Shown here: piece after piece, positions 1-8,999 of the stretch
Position numbering within the stretch: the stretch's first letter is position 1
Layout of the letters: each line of letters opens with the position of its first letter
From: Diphasiastrum complanatum
Lineage: Eukaryota > Streptophyta > Lycopodiopsida > Lycopodiales > Lycopodiaceae
Direction: 5' to 3'
Assembly (NCBI GenBank): GCA_029204225.1
Contig: MU836321.1
Location: 1-30,532, forward strand
Length of the DNA stretch: 30,532 nucleotides
Translations under genes and position numbers: made by a program
The notes under the pieces: model-generated
The model's database searches: none
Told to the model about the DNA's origin: nothing
What the model saw: the letters and a program-made list of their open reading frames with translations, nothing else

Positions 1-84
1 ATCTACAGGCAAGATGGCATTGTGAAGGGGATGCATTGGATTTTCTATAAGAAGGAGCCAACTCCTTGTATTTCAAATGTTTTG

Positions 85-196
85 CTTTTGGATGTTTGTA
101 TTTGTGAGTTAGTGCTTTTGTGAGTTAGTGCTTTTGGATGTTAGTACTTTTGTGAGTTAGTACTTTTGTGAGTTAGTATTTTTAGGAGTTGCTTGT
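85..196. repeat. 16-bp minisatellite, about 6 copies
   Basis: Tandem units of the form TTTGTGAGTTAGTGCT start at 101, 117, 133, 149 and 165, with a degraded copy before and after. Units differ by one to four bases (for example GTGAG/GGATG and GTGCT/GTACT/GTATT). No coding potential is seen through it. It is a simple tandem repeat. Confidence 0.85.
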
Positions 197-1795
197 TTGG
201 ATGTGAGTTATTTGAAGAGTGCATGTTTAACTTGATGGAGAGTTAATGGGTTTTTTGAGAGTAGTTTGACAATGTGGAATGTTGTTGTTGTCTTGTATTG
301 CTCCATGCTTGTTAGTAGATGTTGGATTCTTGTTGTCTAGTGTTGTTTGGTTGGCTTGTATGTGTTGCTTCTTGTTGGCCAATGCTAGTGCTTGGTGGGG
401 GATGTGTTAGGTGAATTTTATGTGGAGTGGCTTGTAGTTTCATTGTTGCACTAGCCAATATTGTCCGTTGTGAGAGTAGGATGGTAATGCTTGAGGGATG
501 ATTGTTCAATGTCCATGGCTTGAGAGTGGGAGAGGATACTTACCTTTATGTTTGATTAGTGGATAGTTACTTAATCCTCCCTATTATGCTTATTTAGCGG
601 TTATGGAAGGTTTGTAATTGAAGAATGGAATGATTAGGAGGTGGTGAGAGCCTACTTACTTGAGAGATCCTTGTTGATAAGTAGAAGAAGATGAATGAAT
701 CACGTTTTCCCTTGCTTTGAGGTTTGCAATGGGTGTTGGATGAATGCTTGAAGTTAGGCTTGGATACTCACCTCTTACTCTACTTGAATGCTCACTTGGA
801 GATTGCAACGCTTGTTCGAATGTTGGAAGGTAGTAGATGTCTCGTGAATGCATTATTGTTTGTTGCAGTAAGCATGGAGTTGCGAATTGAGGTTTTTGAG
901 ATGAGAGGTAGTTACAATCATTTGTTGTCCATTTTGTGTTGGAGACGGTAAGAGCTTGTTGTTGGAGATGTGTTGCTAAGTGTTGGATGTTCGAGGATGG
1001 TTGGAAGTGATCAAACTGAAAGTGATGCCCTGTCTGTGGCCTACGAGCCTACTTGCGGTCTGTCACATATACCCATCATTGTCGTCATTGAAAAATCCGA
1101 ATCTCATGCCACAGCTGCGACGGCCTCACAAATTGTCTGAGCAAAAATCAGATTTCCGAGAAGAGAAAATCAGAGCTGTCAGCCCTTGCTGGACCTGACT
1201 AGAGTATCCATACATAACGGCTACCCTACGACATTCTGAGGTATGATTCGATGCATACCTACCTTCCTGCGGCATACTTGCGGTCTGAGCTATCTGCCAT
1301 CTAACTACTAGTTTTTGGGGCTGCCTGTTGTTTTTGGGCCTGCGACGTACTTGCAACCTCCTTGCCGCCTTTGATTCTATCCACAGTGCTGCGCTCTAAC
1401 TGTGGCTGAGTTTCAGACCTGCCTATGGTTGCGACATGTCTATTTGCTGCCCTCCCTGACCTGCGAACTACCTACGGTACTGCGAGTTGCCGGTGACTTG
1501 TGCGACATGCCTGCCTGCTGAGTTTTTGCAGTTTGTGGACTGACTACTGTTTTGCGATGCCCTGTCGAGATTTCCCAGGATTTGTGGAAAAAGTTTTTTC
1601 TTTGATCTCGCTACCTGTCCAAGTTTCGGAATATACGAGCAGTCCAAACGACTCTTTGAAGAACGAAGACAAGCTACCTCAGACCAAAAGCGACATTCAT
1701 GACTAGTGCCTCTATGATTTTCGATTTTCTCTCACACCTGAGGTAATGTGGGTTATCCAATAATGTGTCCAGTACATAGATTTGTGAATGATGTA
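197..1795. other. Unassigned region, no supported gene
   Basis: No protein family is recognised in any frame, and the open stretches are short and lack motifs. The left part (to about 1,000) is T/G-rich. From about 1,020 to 1,600 the composition changes and short words of the type TTGCGGTCTG or CTGCGACNTGCC recur, including an exact 12-mer ACTTGCGGTCTG at 1,051 and 1,276. This may be the non-coding part of an old retroelement, but nothing seen proves it. Confidence 0.4.
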
Positions 1796-3040
1796 TGTCA
1801 ATTAGGTGAATGAATTCTGGTTATTGTTTTGCAAATTCCATATTCGCCTATTGAATGATTCATTATTCTCGTCAAGAGATGGAATGGTATTTTTCTCAAA
1901 CGAAAAAGGGTAATGTTTTTTACATTAGTAGTACTATGTGAATGTTGTAAAGAACCTTTACTGAACGAAATGTCTTTATGGTAAGATAGGGAACCATCTG
2001 ACATGTGAAGAAGTAGACTAGGGTTCGAGCATTTGTCTTAACGTTTGGTGTGAGGTTTTGGAAGCCATTAACTTTCTAATTCTTTGATGAGAGTTTGATT
2101 ACAAAGTGATCAAAGTTCGTAGGCTATGGTTGCATTTCTTAACCAAGTAAACTATTTGAAGTTTGGTAGTGAATCACTGGAGTTCGGGTTGGAATTATTG
2201 TAATGTTTAGTAATTGTTGTGTGGATTGTTCTTCTTCCTCGATGTATTAACTGAAAATTGTAGCCAGATCGTATTGAAGCAAATGTGTTTACGCAAAGAA
2301 CCGGAGGTTGGGAATGTTGTGTTTTGCTTAGTTAGATTTATTAATTAAACGGCTATACGGAATCGTCAAGTTGTGAAGTGTTTTTTTTCGTTTTTGTCAA
2401 TTGTGAACATATCAAATGGACCTAGCCTCTGTGAAACACCAGAGCGGGCCATCCACCATCTACGGTTGAAATACACCGCCTTGGTTAAGCGTCACACTCG
2501 TCACACCGCTGTCGGTACTGTCTAGCGAAATACCTAGACCCAACGGTCGGCGAAAATACCACTGCTTATCAAAACAAAGTGGTGTGTATAACTTGCACCC
2601 ACGAGCACACCTAGGCAATAATTTGGTTTCAAACCCATGTAAGATTTTTACTAACCAGAAGCCGAATTCAATGGGGAAGGAGACATTAGCAAGATCCTAA
2701 CGCGAATTAGTGATCAGAAATTTTATGGAACCATAACCCCAGAAAGCTAGTGAATCATTGCACCAAAAGTGACAGCATCCCCTCCTTGCAACCGTATCTC
2801 TGAGAGCCTGGAAAGCCCTCATCGGTTGGGGAGCACGGGGCAATAGAGAAGGCCATCAGGGTTGGAAGTGGCAAATCCTCTGTTGCTCACGTAGGGCCGA
2901 ATCGCCATTAGAGGTGGGGCCCTTGACCCTTTTAGGACGTTTTGGCTGGACCCCCCTATCAAAATATGCCCTAACATGGAGTTTAATCTTACTCCTACTC
3001 TTTCTAATTGCCTTCCTTCCTTCTCTCAATTTTACTCTCT
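1796..3040. other. Unassigned region, no supported gene
   Basis: All six frames are frequently interrupted and no motif is recognisable. The part from about 2,400 to 2,880 has a more balanced base composition than its flanks, but it carries no coding or RNA-gene signature that could be supported. The short pol III B-box-like words at 2,021 and 2,626 lack a matching A-box. Confidence 0.4.
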
Positions 3041-3050
3041 CAAATGAAAC

Positions 3051-3385
3051 CTGCAAAAAATGAACTGTTTTTCGACAGGCTACATTTTTAGACTGATTGT
3101 TGCTATAGTCTGCAATTTTCCTCACAATTTCTGACAGGCAAAAAACTCGACACTCGTCTTTATTTTTGTGACACTTGTGTTCTTAGTTTTTAGGCCATTT
3201 CAAACACTTCCAGAAATGCAAAAAATACGACACTGCATTTTTACATGCAGTTTTTGACAGGTGACAAAAAGCGAAAAATGCGACACTGCATTTTTCCATG
3301 TAATTTTTGCCTTGGAAAAAAGCGAAAAACCTGACACTGTAGTTTTATACGGGATTCGACACAGGCGAAAAACCCGACACACATG
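3051..3385 (+). repeat. Array of about 50-bp hairpin-forming repeats (plus orientation)
   Basis: The core GCRAAAAAYRCGACACT recurs with the CGACAC/TGACAC word at about 3,148, 3,228, 3,281, 3,332 and 3,375, a spacing of 44-53 bp over the last four. The best unit (3,273-3,296) is itself a perfect hairpin: GAAAAATGC, loop GACACT, GCATTTTTC. Units are degenerate, more so to the left of 3,140. The same motif occurs in inverted orientation at 3,999-4,078, so the array could be a subterminal repeat of a DNA transposon or foldback element. Confidence 0.65.
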
Positions 3386-3850
3386 ATTCCTCACATGCTA
3401 TCTACGTCTTCACGCTCCAATAACAACTGTTCTAATTAGTCAATCAATCAGCTGTAGATGTAAAGCTAGAATAATGCAAGATCTTCCAGTTGCTATAAAT
3501 GTAAATGAGCAATTGAAGATATGATAGATCTGATAGATCAGAAGACAGAGATCAAACGACCAGAACAAATCTTCTAGTAGCTGACTTCTCAGAGTTAGTG
3601 ATCATATATGTATATAGAGAGAGATATTCAGAACTTTGCGATTGCTTTGAATCTGTGAGTAGGAAACGCGCTTATCAGCGCAATTGTATTGTGGTCTGAT
3701 CGTTGTTACTATTGAATGAAATTAACTCTCACTCCTCTTTCGCAAACATCAATATAAAGAGAAATGTATGGCTGTCTTTGACGCCTAAATTATTTCTACA
3801 TTCTCTTCATATCAGATTATCAGCATTAAAGGATTGCATGGAATCAATCT
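3386..3850. other. Spacer between inverted repeat arrays, unassigned
   Basis: AT-rich, with no open frame of note. It contains short palindromic words such as GATCATATATG and a GATCTGATAGATC stretch near 3,520. It may be LTR or internal non-coding sequence of the copia fragment that follows, but no LTR pair was found. Confidence 0.3.
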
Positions 3851-3853
3851 GCA

Positions 3854-3985
3854 TTGACATTATTATGTTGTGATAATCAAAGTGCCATTGCCTTGTCAGC
3901 CAACCCTAGATTTCATTCTAGGAGTAAGCACATTAAGTTGAAGTATCACTTTGTCAGAAGCAAAATTCTCAATGATTCGCCTATC
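3854..3985 (+). pseudogene. Ty1-copia RNase H C-terminal fragment
   Basis: The translation contains CDNQSAIALSANP followed by FHSRSKHIKLKYHFVR. These are the hallmark C-terminal RNase H motifs of Ty1-copia polyproteins (compare CDSQSGIQLAKNP and HARTKHIELKYHFVRE in the complete copia element at 17,390-17,480 of this window). Only about 44 residues are copia-like. After the FVR motif the frame runs into the minus-oriented hairpin repeat at 3,999. The rest of pol is absent, so this is a scrap of an old insertion or of sequence carried by another element. Confidence 0.8.
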
Positions 3986-3998
3986 AGGAATTACGTGC

Positions 3999-4078
3999 AA
4001 AAATGCAATGTCGTCTTTTTTTCCATTTTGCTTGTCAGAAATCACGAGTAAATATGTAGTGTCGCATTTTTTGCCTGT
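3999..4078 (-). repeat. Inverted copies of the about 50-bp hairpin repeat
   Basis: Read on the minus strand, 4,075-4,054 gives GGCAAAAAATGCGACACTAC and 4,018-3,999 gives AAAGACGACATTGCATTTTT. Both match the core of the array at 3,139-3,385, and the two copies are again about 50 bp apart. The opposite orientation at the two ends of a roughly 0.9-kb segment is what subterminal repeats of a DNA transposon or foldback element would look like. Confidence 0.6.
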
Positions 4079-4289
4079 GGTAGTTCACATTCATTTATAC
4101 AGAATGACAGTTTATGGTATTGCTTTTGTAACTGATAGAAATTGTCTGAGAGTTCAATACTTTATGTTTGGCTACGTAATCACTTAGTATCTAGTGAAAG
4201 TTGCTAAAGAGTGGACATGATTTCCATCACTACTGCTTTGTTCAATTTTTGATAGGCGTAGTCATGCATTGGAAGTAGGAAGTTTTCAC

Positions 4290-4480
4290 ATTCTACTACT
4301 CACCTATTCATGACACTATTTGGACAGTTGAGCCGTTAGAAGCCTTTGAGAAATTGAAAAAAGCATTAGCTTCGGCACCGATACTACGTGCTCCAGATTG
4401 GACAGATGAATTTCATGTTCACACTGATGCCTCGAAATATGCTATTGGATCAGTGTTGACGCAACCAGGTGAATACAAGC
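4290..4480 (+). pseudogene. Ty3-gypsy RT/RNase H junction fragment
   Basis: The frame starting near 4,290 contains EAFEKLKKALASAPIL, the connection segment after RT, and then FHVHTDASKYAIGSVLTQPG, the start of the RNase H domain with its first catalytic Asp in TDAS. The match ends at about 4,480 and the reading frame continues into unrelated sequence. No other pol domain is found next to it, so it is an isolated scrap of a Ty3-gypsy element. It does not overlap the minus-strand gypsy at 9-11 kb. Confidence 0.85.
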
Positions 4481-6090
4481 TGCACCATAGATTTACATCA
4501 ATGGTAAAAATAAAAGTTACGTGGAGGCCCGAGCTTTTGCCCCTTGTTGTATATAAGTTTTCATATCTTTTATATGTGGTCTTATTCATTTTCTCTAGAT
4601 ATTGATTCAACAAGCTTTTGAAACTACAAGGTGACTAGTCTAAATTGAAATTGTTATATATGTCAATGACGTTTTTTATTATTTAGCAACAATTCAAAAT
4701 ATTTAAGAGACATGAAAGAGAAATTAAATAAGCAAAAAAGCTTGAATAACCATGTAAAATTTAGAATCTTTTGGCACCAATGGTTGAATACCAAAAATTG
4801 GCAAAGTACTAGCATGATTATATATCAATGATGACATATGCATGAAACATGATACAAGCAAGAAACACGAGGAACTGATATGACGATACTATACCAAATA
4901 CTGTTTCTTGAAGTTTATTAGCTTTATGTATCTCTTGCAATCCTATGTCTAGATAGGAAGTATGTTTTGGTTGCTTACCTTTGTGTGCATGCTAATCACC
5001 ATGCAATTAGCATCATGTTAGCCTTGTTTACCAACTTTTCTTACCATTTCTATGGCTGTAATGTTAATGCTAGCACAAGTACTGATGACTTTGCTATCTA
5101 ACACAACAAAACACAAACCACTATGATAATCAACATTGCTAGGTAAAATTTTAATCTCTCTCTCTATCGAGTCAGGAGGTGCAAGCTTTAAAGAACCCAT
5201 AACATCAAGTATTCATTTATGTCATTGTGCATATCTACTTAGCATATGGGAGGATAGTATGTCACTTTAGGGTAATAAGTACCATGAGTATTCAAGGTTG
5301 ATGTGACAATATTGCTCATGGACCAATAAGGAGCAAATCGTCCTTTTGTAGTTGGTCAAGTTGGATAAGAATAGATATTGTGTCCACAAAGTAGAAGGCT
5401 CAAGTCCTGACACAATAGCCATTGATGTGTGGAGCATTGTCCTGAGAGTATAAATAAATGTAAAGAGAAATCATATAGAAAATTAGGATCTAAAATTGTA
5501 AGCTAAAATAATCAATAAACTATTTCAAAGTTAACTCTCGGCTAGGATATTATTCAATATTCCAAACATTATCGATATAAAAATCAAAATATATGATCTT
5601 TCTCTTCAACTTGACGAGCTTAAAACTTGTTAAGAGTTGTGGTTCTTTTGCTTTGTCAACTTTTGGCCACTCAATCAAGTTCTAGTGACGCTAAAACCTT
5701 ATCCTTGCCCCTATCATTATAATTGAACCTTGAACTTACCATCAAAATATTAATAAGGTTTAGATTGAAAACCACATTCATTACTTGGCCACATCCAAGC
5801 GATCATTAACAAAATCTCAAATAAATCACTTACTAAATATCAATTTTGGTGGGTGTTTAAAATTTTAAAACCCACAAGTTATCAATCTTGGCAAAAATTG
5901 AAAATTTGAATACCTAGTAATTCACGGTATTGATACTTGGATTGATAAACAATGGTTATCAAGATGAAAATGAAATACACTCACAACATTGGTTTGGAGT
6001 ATGCCTAGTTAAGGAATTACACGTTGTATATCGTGGTGCCATTGCAAAATCCATGGTGCATTGTACTGCCAATTGTGCCTACATCACAGT
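4481..6090. other. AT-rich unassigned region
   Basis: No family, RNA gene or clear repeat was recognised on either strand. Longest open stretches are about 60-75 codons, with composition and stop density expected by chance in AT-rich DNA. A short CT run lies at about 5,153-5,165. Confidence 0.45.
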
Positions 6091-6174
6091 AATGGTTATA
6101 CCCTCATCCAAGGGTGGCGGGGACTTGGCGGGTGGAAGATACATCTTTTGACCATCCACGAGGCCTCCACCACT

Positions 6175-6294
6175 CTTGGAGTCAGTTGGGCTCATGACCT
6201 AAATGGCAACATGATGCTCTGTTGCTCTTGGAGTAGGGTGGGCTCATGGAGTAGGGTGAGCTCATGACCTCACAGGCCATATGATGCTTTATGG
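6175..6294. repeat. Degenerate local tandem duplication
   Basis: A block CTTGGAGT...GGGCTCATGACCT...ATGATGCT at 6,175-6,224 is repeated at 6,227-6,294. In the second copy GAGTAGGGTGRGCTCATG is itself duplicated (6,230 and 6,249). No coding function is evident. Confidence 0.6.
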
Positions 6295-6368
6295 AACTAG
6301 ATGTTGCCATGTGATGTTACCAAAACTTAAAAAATCAGTTTTTAAATTTTTACAAAGAAAATGGTGAT

Positions 6369-6620
6369 GCCTCACAGAACGTAATCTGTGAGGCAATTTT
6401 TTTTTAACAGGCACCTTCCGGACACCAAAAGGTGCACGTAAAAAAATTTACGTTTTTTACATGCACCTTCCGCCCGGAAGGTGCGTGTAAAAGAAAATTT
6501 ATGTCAAAAAAAAAGAAAAAAAAATGTAAAAACGGAATTCACGGAAGCCCGCGGAAGACCGTGCGCCCTCGGGCCTCCGCCCTCAGGCGCACAGTCTTCC
6601 GGGGCGGAAGGGCCTCACAG
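6369..6620. repeat. Cluster of nested palindromes, MITE- or foldback-like
   Basis: Four inverted repeats are packed into 250 bp. (1) GCCTCACAG at 6,369-6,377 pairs with CTGTGAGGC at 6,386-6,394, and GCCTCACAG returns at 6,612-6,620, so 6,386-6,620 has 9-bp perfect inverted ends. (2) GGTGCACGTAAAAAA at 6,431 pairs with TTTTTTACATGCACC at 6,453 (14 of 15). (3) GCACCTTCCG, CC, CGGAAGGTGC at 6,463-6,484. (4) A 15-bp stem with one mismatch between 6,553-6,567 and 6,586-6,600, loop 18 nt and GC-rich. No transposase is present. A non-autonomous inverted-repeat element is the simplest reading. Confidence 0.65.
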
Positions 6621-6803
6621 CGGGACCTCCCCCCCCCATAAAAACTCGTGTGTAAATCTAAACCTAGAAATAAAAGGGCCAGATCAAAGCACAAAGCATG
6701 CACCAAATGTCCAATCATCACTAAAGAATTATAAGAAGGTTCGTTATATTCTTAAAAGCCTGAGACACCTCACACGTGTACCTTTTGTTGTGATCTACCT
6801 GTT

Positions 6804-6828
6804 TGAGAGAGACAGAGAGAGAGAGAGG
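6804..6828. repeat. Short (GA)n run
   Basis: An interrupted GAGAGA tract with one ACA interruption. On the minus strand it would lie about 120 bp past the stop of the candidate exon at 6,949-7,143. Confidence 0.7.
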
Positions 6829-6948
6829 GGCTTCAATTCTCCATGTGAAAGTTGCCCACAGAAGAGATTAGAAGAAGCACAAGGTTTTGTAGCAAATGGG
6901 AATTGAATTGTGAATCCTTGCATGAGCAGCTGATTCATAGTGGGTTCT

Positions 6949-7143
6949 TCATTGTTTGTCACTGAGCTGAAAGTGTTGGATTGTTAGTTCATCTTTATAA
7001 CACAGATCTCTCCCTGTAATCTTGGCAAATTCTTTTGGGTTTTTCCCTGCGACATGCTCTGAGCCCATTGCAAAGGCCATGGCCCTGCTTTTATGATCCA
7101 ATTTCTTGGCTATGTACTCGTTCACCCTCAGCTCATTCCTATG
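6949..7143 (-). CDS. Possible terminal exon of an unrecognised host gene
   Basis: Read on the minus strand, 7,143 to 6,949 is open for 64 codons and ends in TGA. It begins HRNELRVNEYIAKKLDH and ends DELTIQHFQLSDKQ. The composition is protein-like (balanced charged and hydrophobic residues), unlike the low-complexity chance frames around it. Immediately upstream on the minus strand lies a pyrimidine-rich stretch ending CTCACAAG, a plausible intron 3' splice site, which would put the exon in phase 0. No ATG start giving a long protein exists and no upstream exon could be identified before the microsatellite at 7,509. The family is not recognised. It could be a real last exon, an exon fragment carried by a repeat, or a chance frame. 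Confidence 0.3.
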   Translation of the reverse strand, partial: HRNELRVNEYIAKKLDHKSRAMAFAMGSEHVAGKNPKEFAKITGRDLCYKDELTIQHFQLSDKQ

Positions 7144-7432
7144 CTTGTGAGTGAAGAGAAAAATTTGGAATAGCTGTCAGACCAGAACAGATCACATAGA
7201 AAGGTGATCAATTGAGCGGAACGGGCAATGTGAAGGTGAATTTTGGGAACTTCTTTGCATGCATTAACAATTTGTACGTGAGCTGCTGGAAACAGAGGTG
7301 GGTTTCGGGGAAAGATGGCAGTCATATTTGGTGGGAGAGTCTGTTCTCGCAGTTTAAACCATTTCTAAAGAGCACAATGGCAATATTTGGCATCAATCTT
7401 AAGTGGTAAACGATCTTAATCTCAATCTCAAT

Positions 7433-7509
7433 AGAGAGAGAGAGAGAGAAAGAGAGAGAGACACGCACGCACGCACTCACTCACTCACACACACACACAC
7501 ACACACACA
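7433..7509. repeat. Compound microsatellite (GA)n-(CGCA)n-(CTCA)n-(CA)n
   Basis: An uninterrupted series of purine GA units passes into GCAC, then TCAC, then a CA run ending at 7,509. Unlike the CT tracts at 27-30 kb it is not preceded by a LINE 3' end on either strand. Confidence 0.95.
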
Positions 7510-8116
7510 AGATGTTTACAGGATGATGATGCTCACACTGCTGATTCTATGATATGCAATGGAGTACAATGACAACTGCACAACGATGATGTTATGGGCA
7601 CCAAGACCTTTATATGATGACGATGATTATCGCTGTGCTAATTGTATGACATACATTGGAGTACAATGTTATCTGCAAACAATAACGTGTACAAAAGAGG
7701 TTAATCAAATGTGTGGGCTGGAACTGCATTTTTCAAAATGCGTAGAAGTCACTCCACCTACAGACGGAACTGTATGAGATTTTCTCTGATGTGTGAGTTT
7801 GCTAGACACCGAGCAGTTTATTTGAAAGTAGTCTATGCATGTTAGATATCAATGGAACATCTGCTGCCATTCATCAGATATGTGACACTACAGTAAAGTT
7901 ATCAGTTCAAATCAGAAGGTGCTTGATGTCAAGTAGATAATGCTCATGTTTTAAAGAGTTCATATGGATAATTGCAGGAACTCCTGAACTCTAGTCTGGC
8001 CAAAGAATTCCCAACAGGTCATGGGCCCACAACTTGAGAGCAACCTCCTGAGTCCTTCGCGCCCTTGTTTACAGATCTTGTGTGTGCCTGTGGGCAATAA
8101 ATGCAAGATCACTGCA
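7510..8116. other. Unassigned region with a small duplication
   Basis: A word close to ATGGAGTACAATGACAACTGCA at about 7,560 recurs in diverged form (TTGGAGTACAATGTTATCTGCA) at about 7,655, each preceded by a TATGAYATRCA word. No gene is recognised. The far right may be leader sequence of the copia gag relic that follows. Confidence 0.35.
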
Positions 8117-8415
8117 GTAATGGTTGACACTAGGTACATCAATAGGTTTGATGGCAAGAATAGTCCCCTTTGGAAGTGATGGATTAGGATAATTCTAGAA
8201 GGAAGGGAATAAAAGAGGATCCAGATGCAGTTGATGAAAATGCGATGAAATAGTACATGGTTTGAAAGGCCTATTCTACCATGTGTTCTACTGCTTCGTT
8301 ATGGTCCTGCCATGCAAGTGAGTGATGTTACCACGAAGAAAGAAGTGTGGAATTGCCTAAAATCTTAAGCTGAGATTGAGGCAACTTCCAAGTTGTGTGG
8401 TCCTTTACCATATGA
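8117..8415 (+). pseudogene. Decayed Ty1-copia gag (UBN2-type) fragment
   Basis: Across three frame changes and several stops the translation shows, in order, RFDGKNSPLWK (the N-terminal FxGxNYxxW-type motif of copia Gag), then EDPDAVDENAMK, then GPAMQVSDVTTKKEVWNCLKS and AEIEATSK. This order matches plant copia Gag, in which the W motif is followed by a region like the HVITHISDATTARGAWEAL segment of the complete copia in this window. In-frame stops lie inside the W motif region and after AMK. It ends abruptly near 8,415, where gypsy-type sequence begins. Confidence 0.65.
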
Positions 8416-8429
8416 TGATGTTTTTTTTT

Positions 8430-8790
8430 GCCTGTTTCCTTTTTACATGCTTTGTCCTTGGCATATCCACCTTGCACCATAAGTACCTGGAGCCGTCTTC
8501 ACAGTCTTTGAGTCCTAGTCGACCACCTATTATAGGTCTTGTTATTGCTTCGTCTTCAGACTTTGCTACTCCTGCTGGTGCTTATACTTCTTTTTGGCCT
8601 GCATTTTTCACTCATGTTCCCCCGGCAGGGTTTGTTGAGCTGTGCAACAAGTGCCTCTGTTTTCGTTGTAGGAGTCCTGATCGCTTTGCTTGAGCTTCGC
8701 CTACTACTGCTACTGCTATCCATTTTTACAATGTTGATGATCTTGAGGATCCCTACTCCTATTTTCATATTTAGAGGATTCTCCTGAGAC
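8430..8790 (+). pseudogene. Ty3-gypsy gag zinc-knuckle fragment
   Basis: Around 8,649-8,695 the DNA is nearly identical to the CCHC region of the gypsy at 22,708-22,760: the word CTCTGTTTTCGTTGTA occurs in both. The translation CLCFRCRSPDRFA corresponds to LCFRCKGRDHFARDC, but the His is changed and a TGA stop falls where the last part of the knuckle should be. The following CCTACTACTGCT and the aspartate-rich NVDDLEDP also parallel the other copy. It is a member of the same family as the 21.7-kb element, inserted in the same orientation and heavily decayed. Confidence 0.65.
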
Positions 8791-8999
8791 GTCCATTCCT
8801 CGCTACTCCTCCCATTGCAGAGTGCCTTGCTCTGCTTCCTTCTGCCACATGCGCGGGCAAGCTTGGTATTACGACCACCAAGTGAAGATCTCTCAAGATC
8901 CTGTTACATGCAACCAAAAGGATACCTTGGAGTCAAACCACCCAACCAATAGGAACCGGAAAGTCAAGTTCCTAGCTGCTTCACCCCCGAGCCATGGTG

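Noticed and set aside
2626-2638. GGTTTCAAACCC, pol III B-box-like word (tRNA or SINE)
   Set aside because: No A-box at the proper distance, no cloverleaf and no tail. Likely chance.
7212-7409. Plus-strand 65-codon frame to the right of the candidate exon
   Set aside because: Short, no family, overlaps a similar-length minus-strand frame. Neither is supported.
7433-7509. GA/CA microsatellite as a minus-strand LINE tail like those at 27-30 kb
   Set aside because: Neither side carries the stem-loop or the ATTAATRAAGC block on either strand.
8900-8960. Possible chromodomain after the minus-strand gypsy integrase
   Set aside because: Only a vague FLLVGW-then-SFW pattern with stops. Too degenerate to call.
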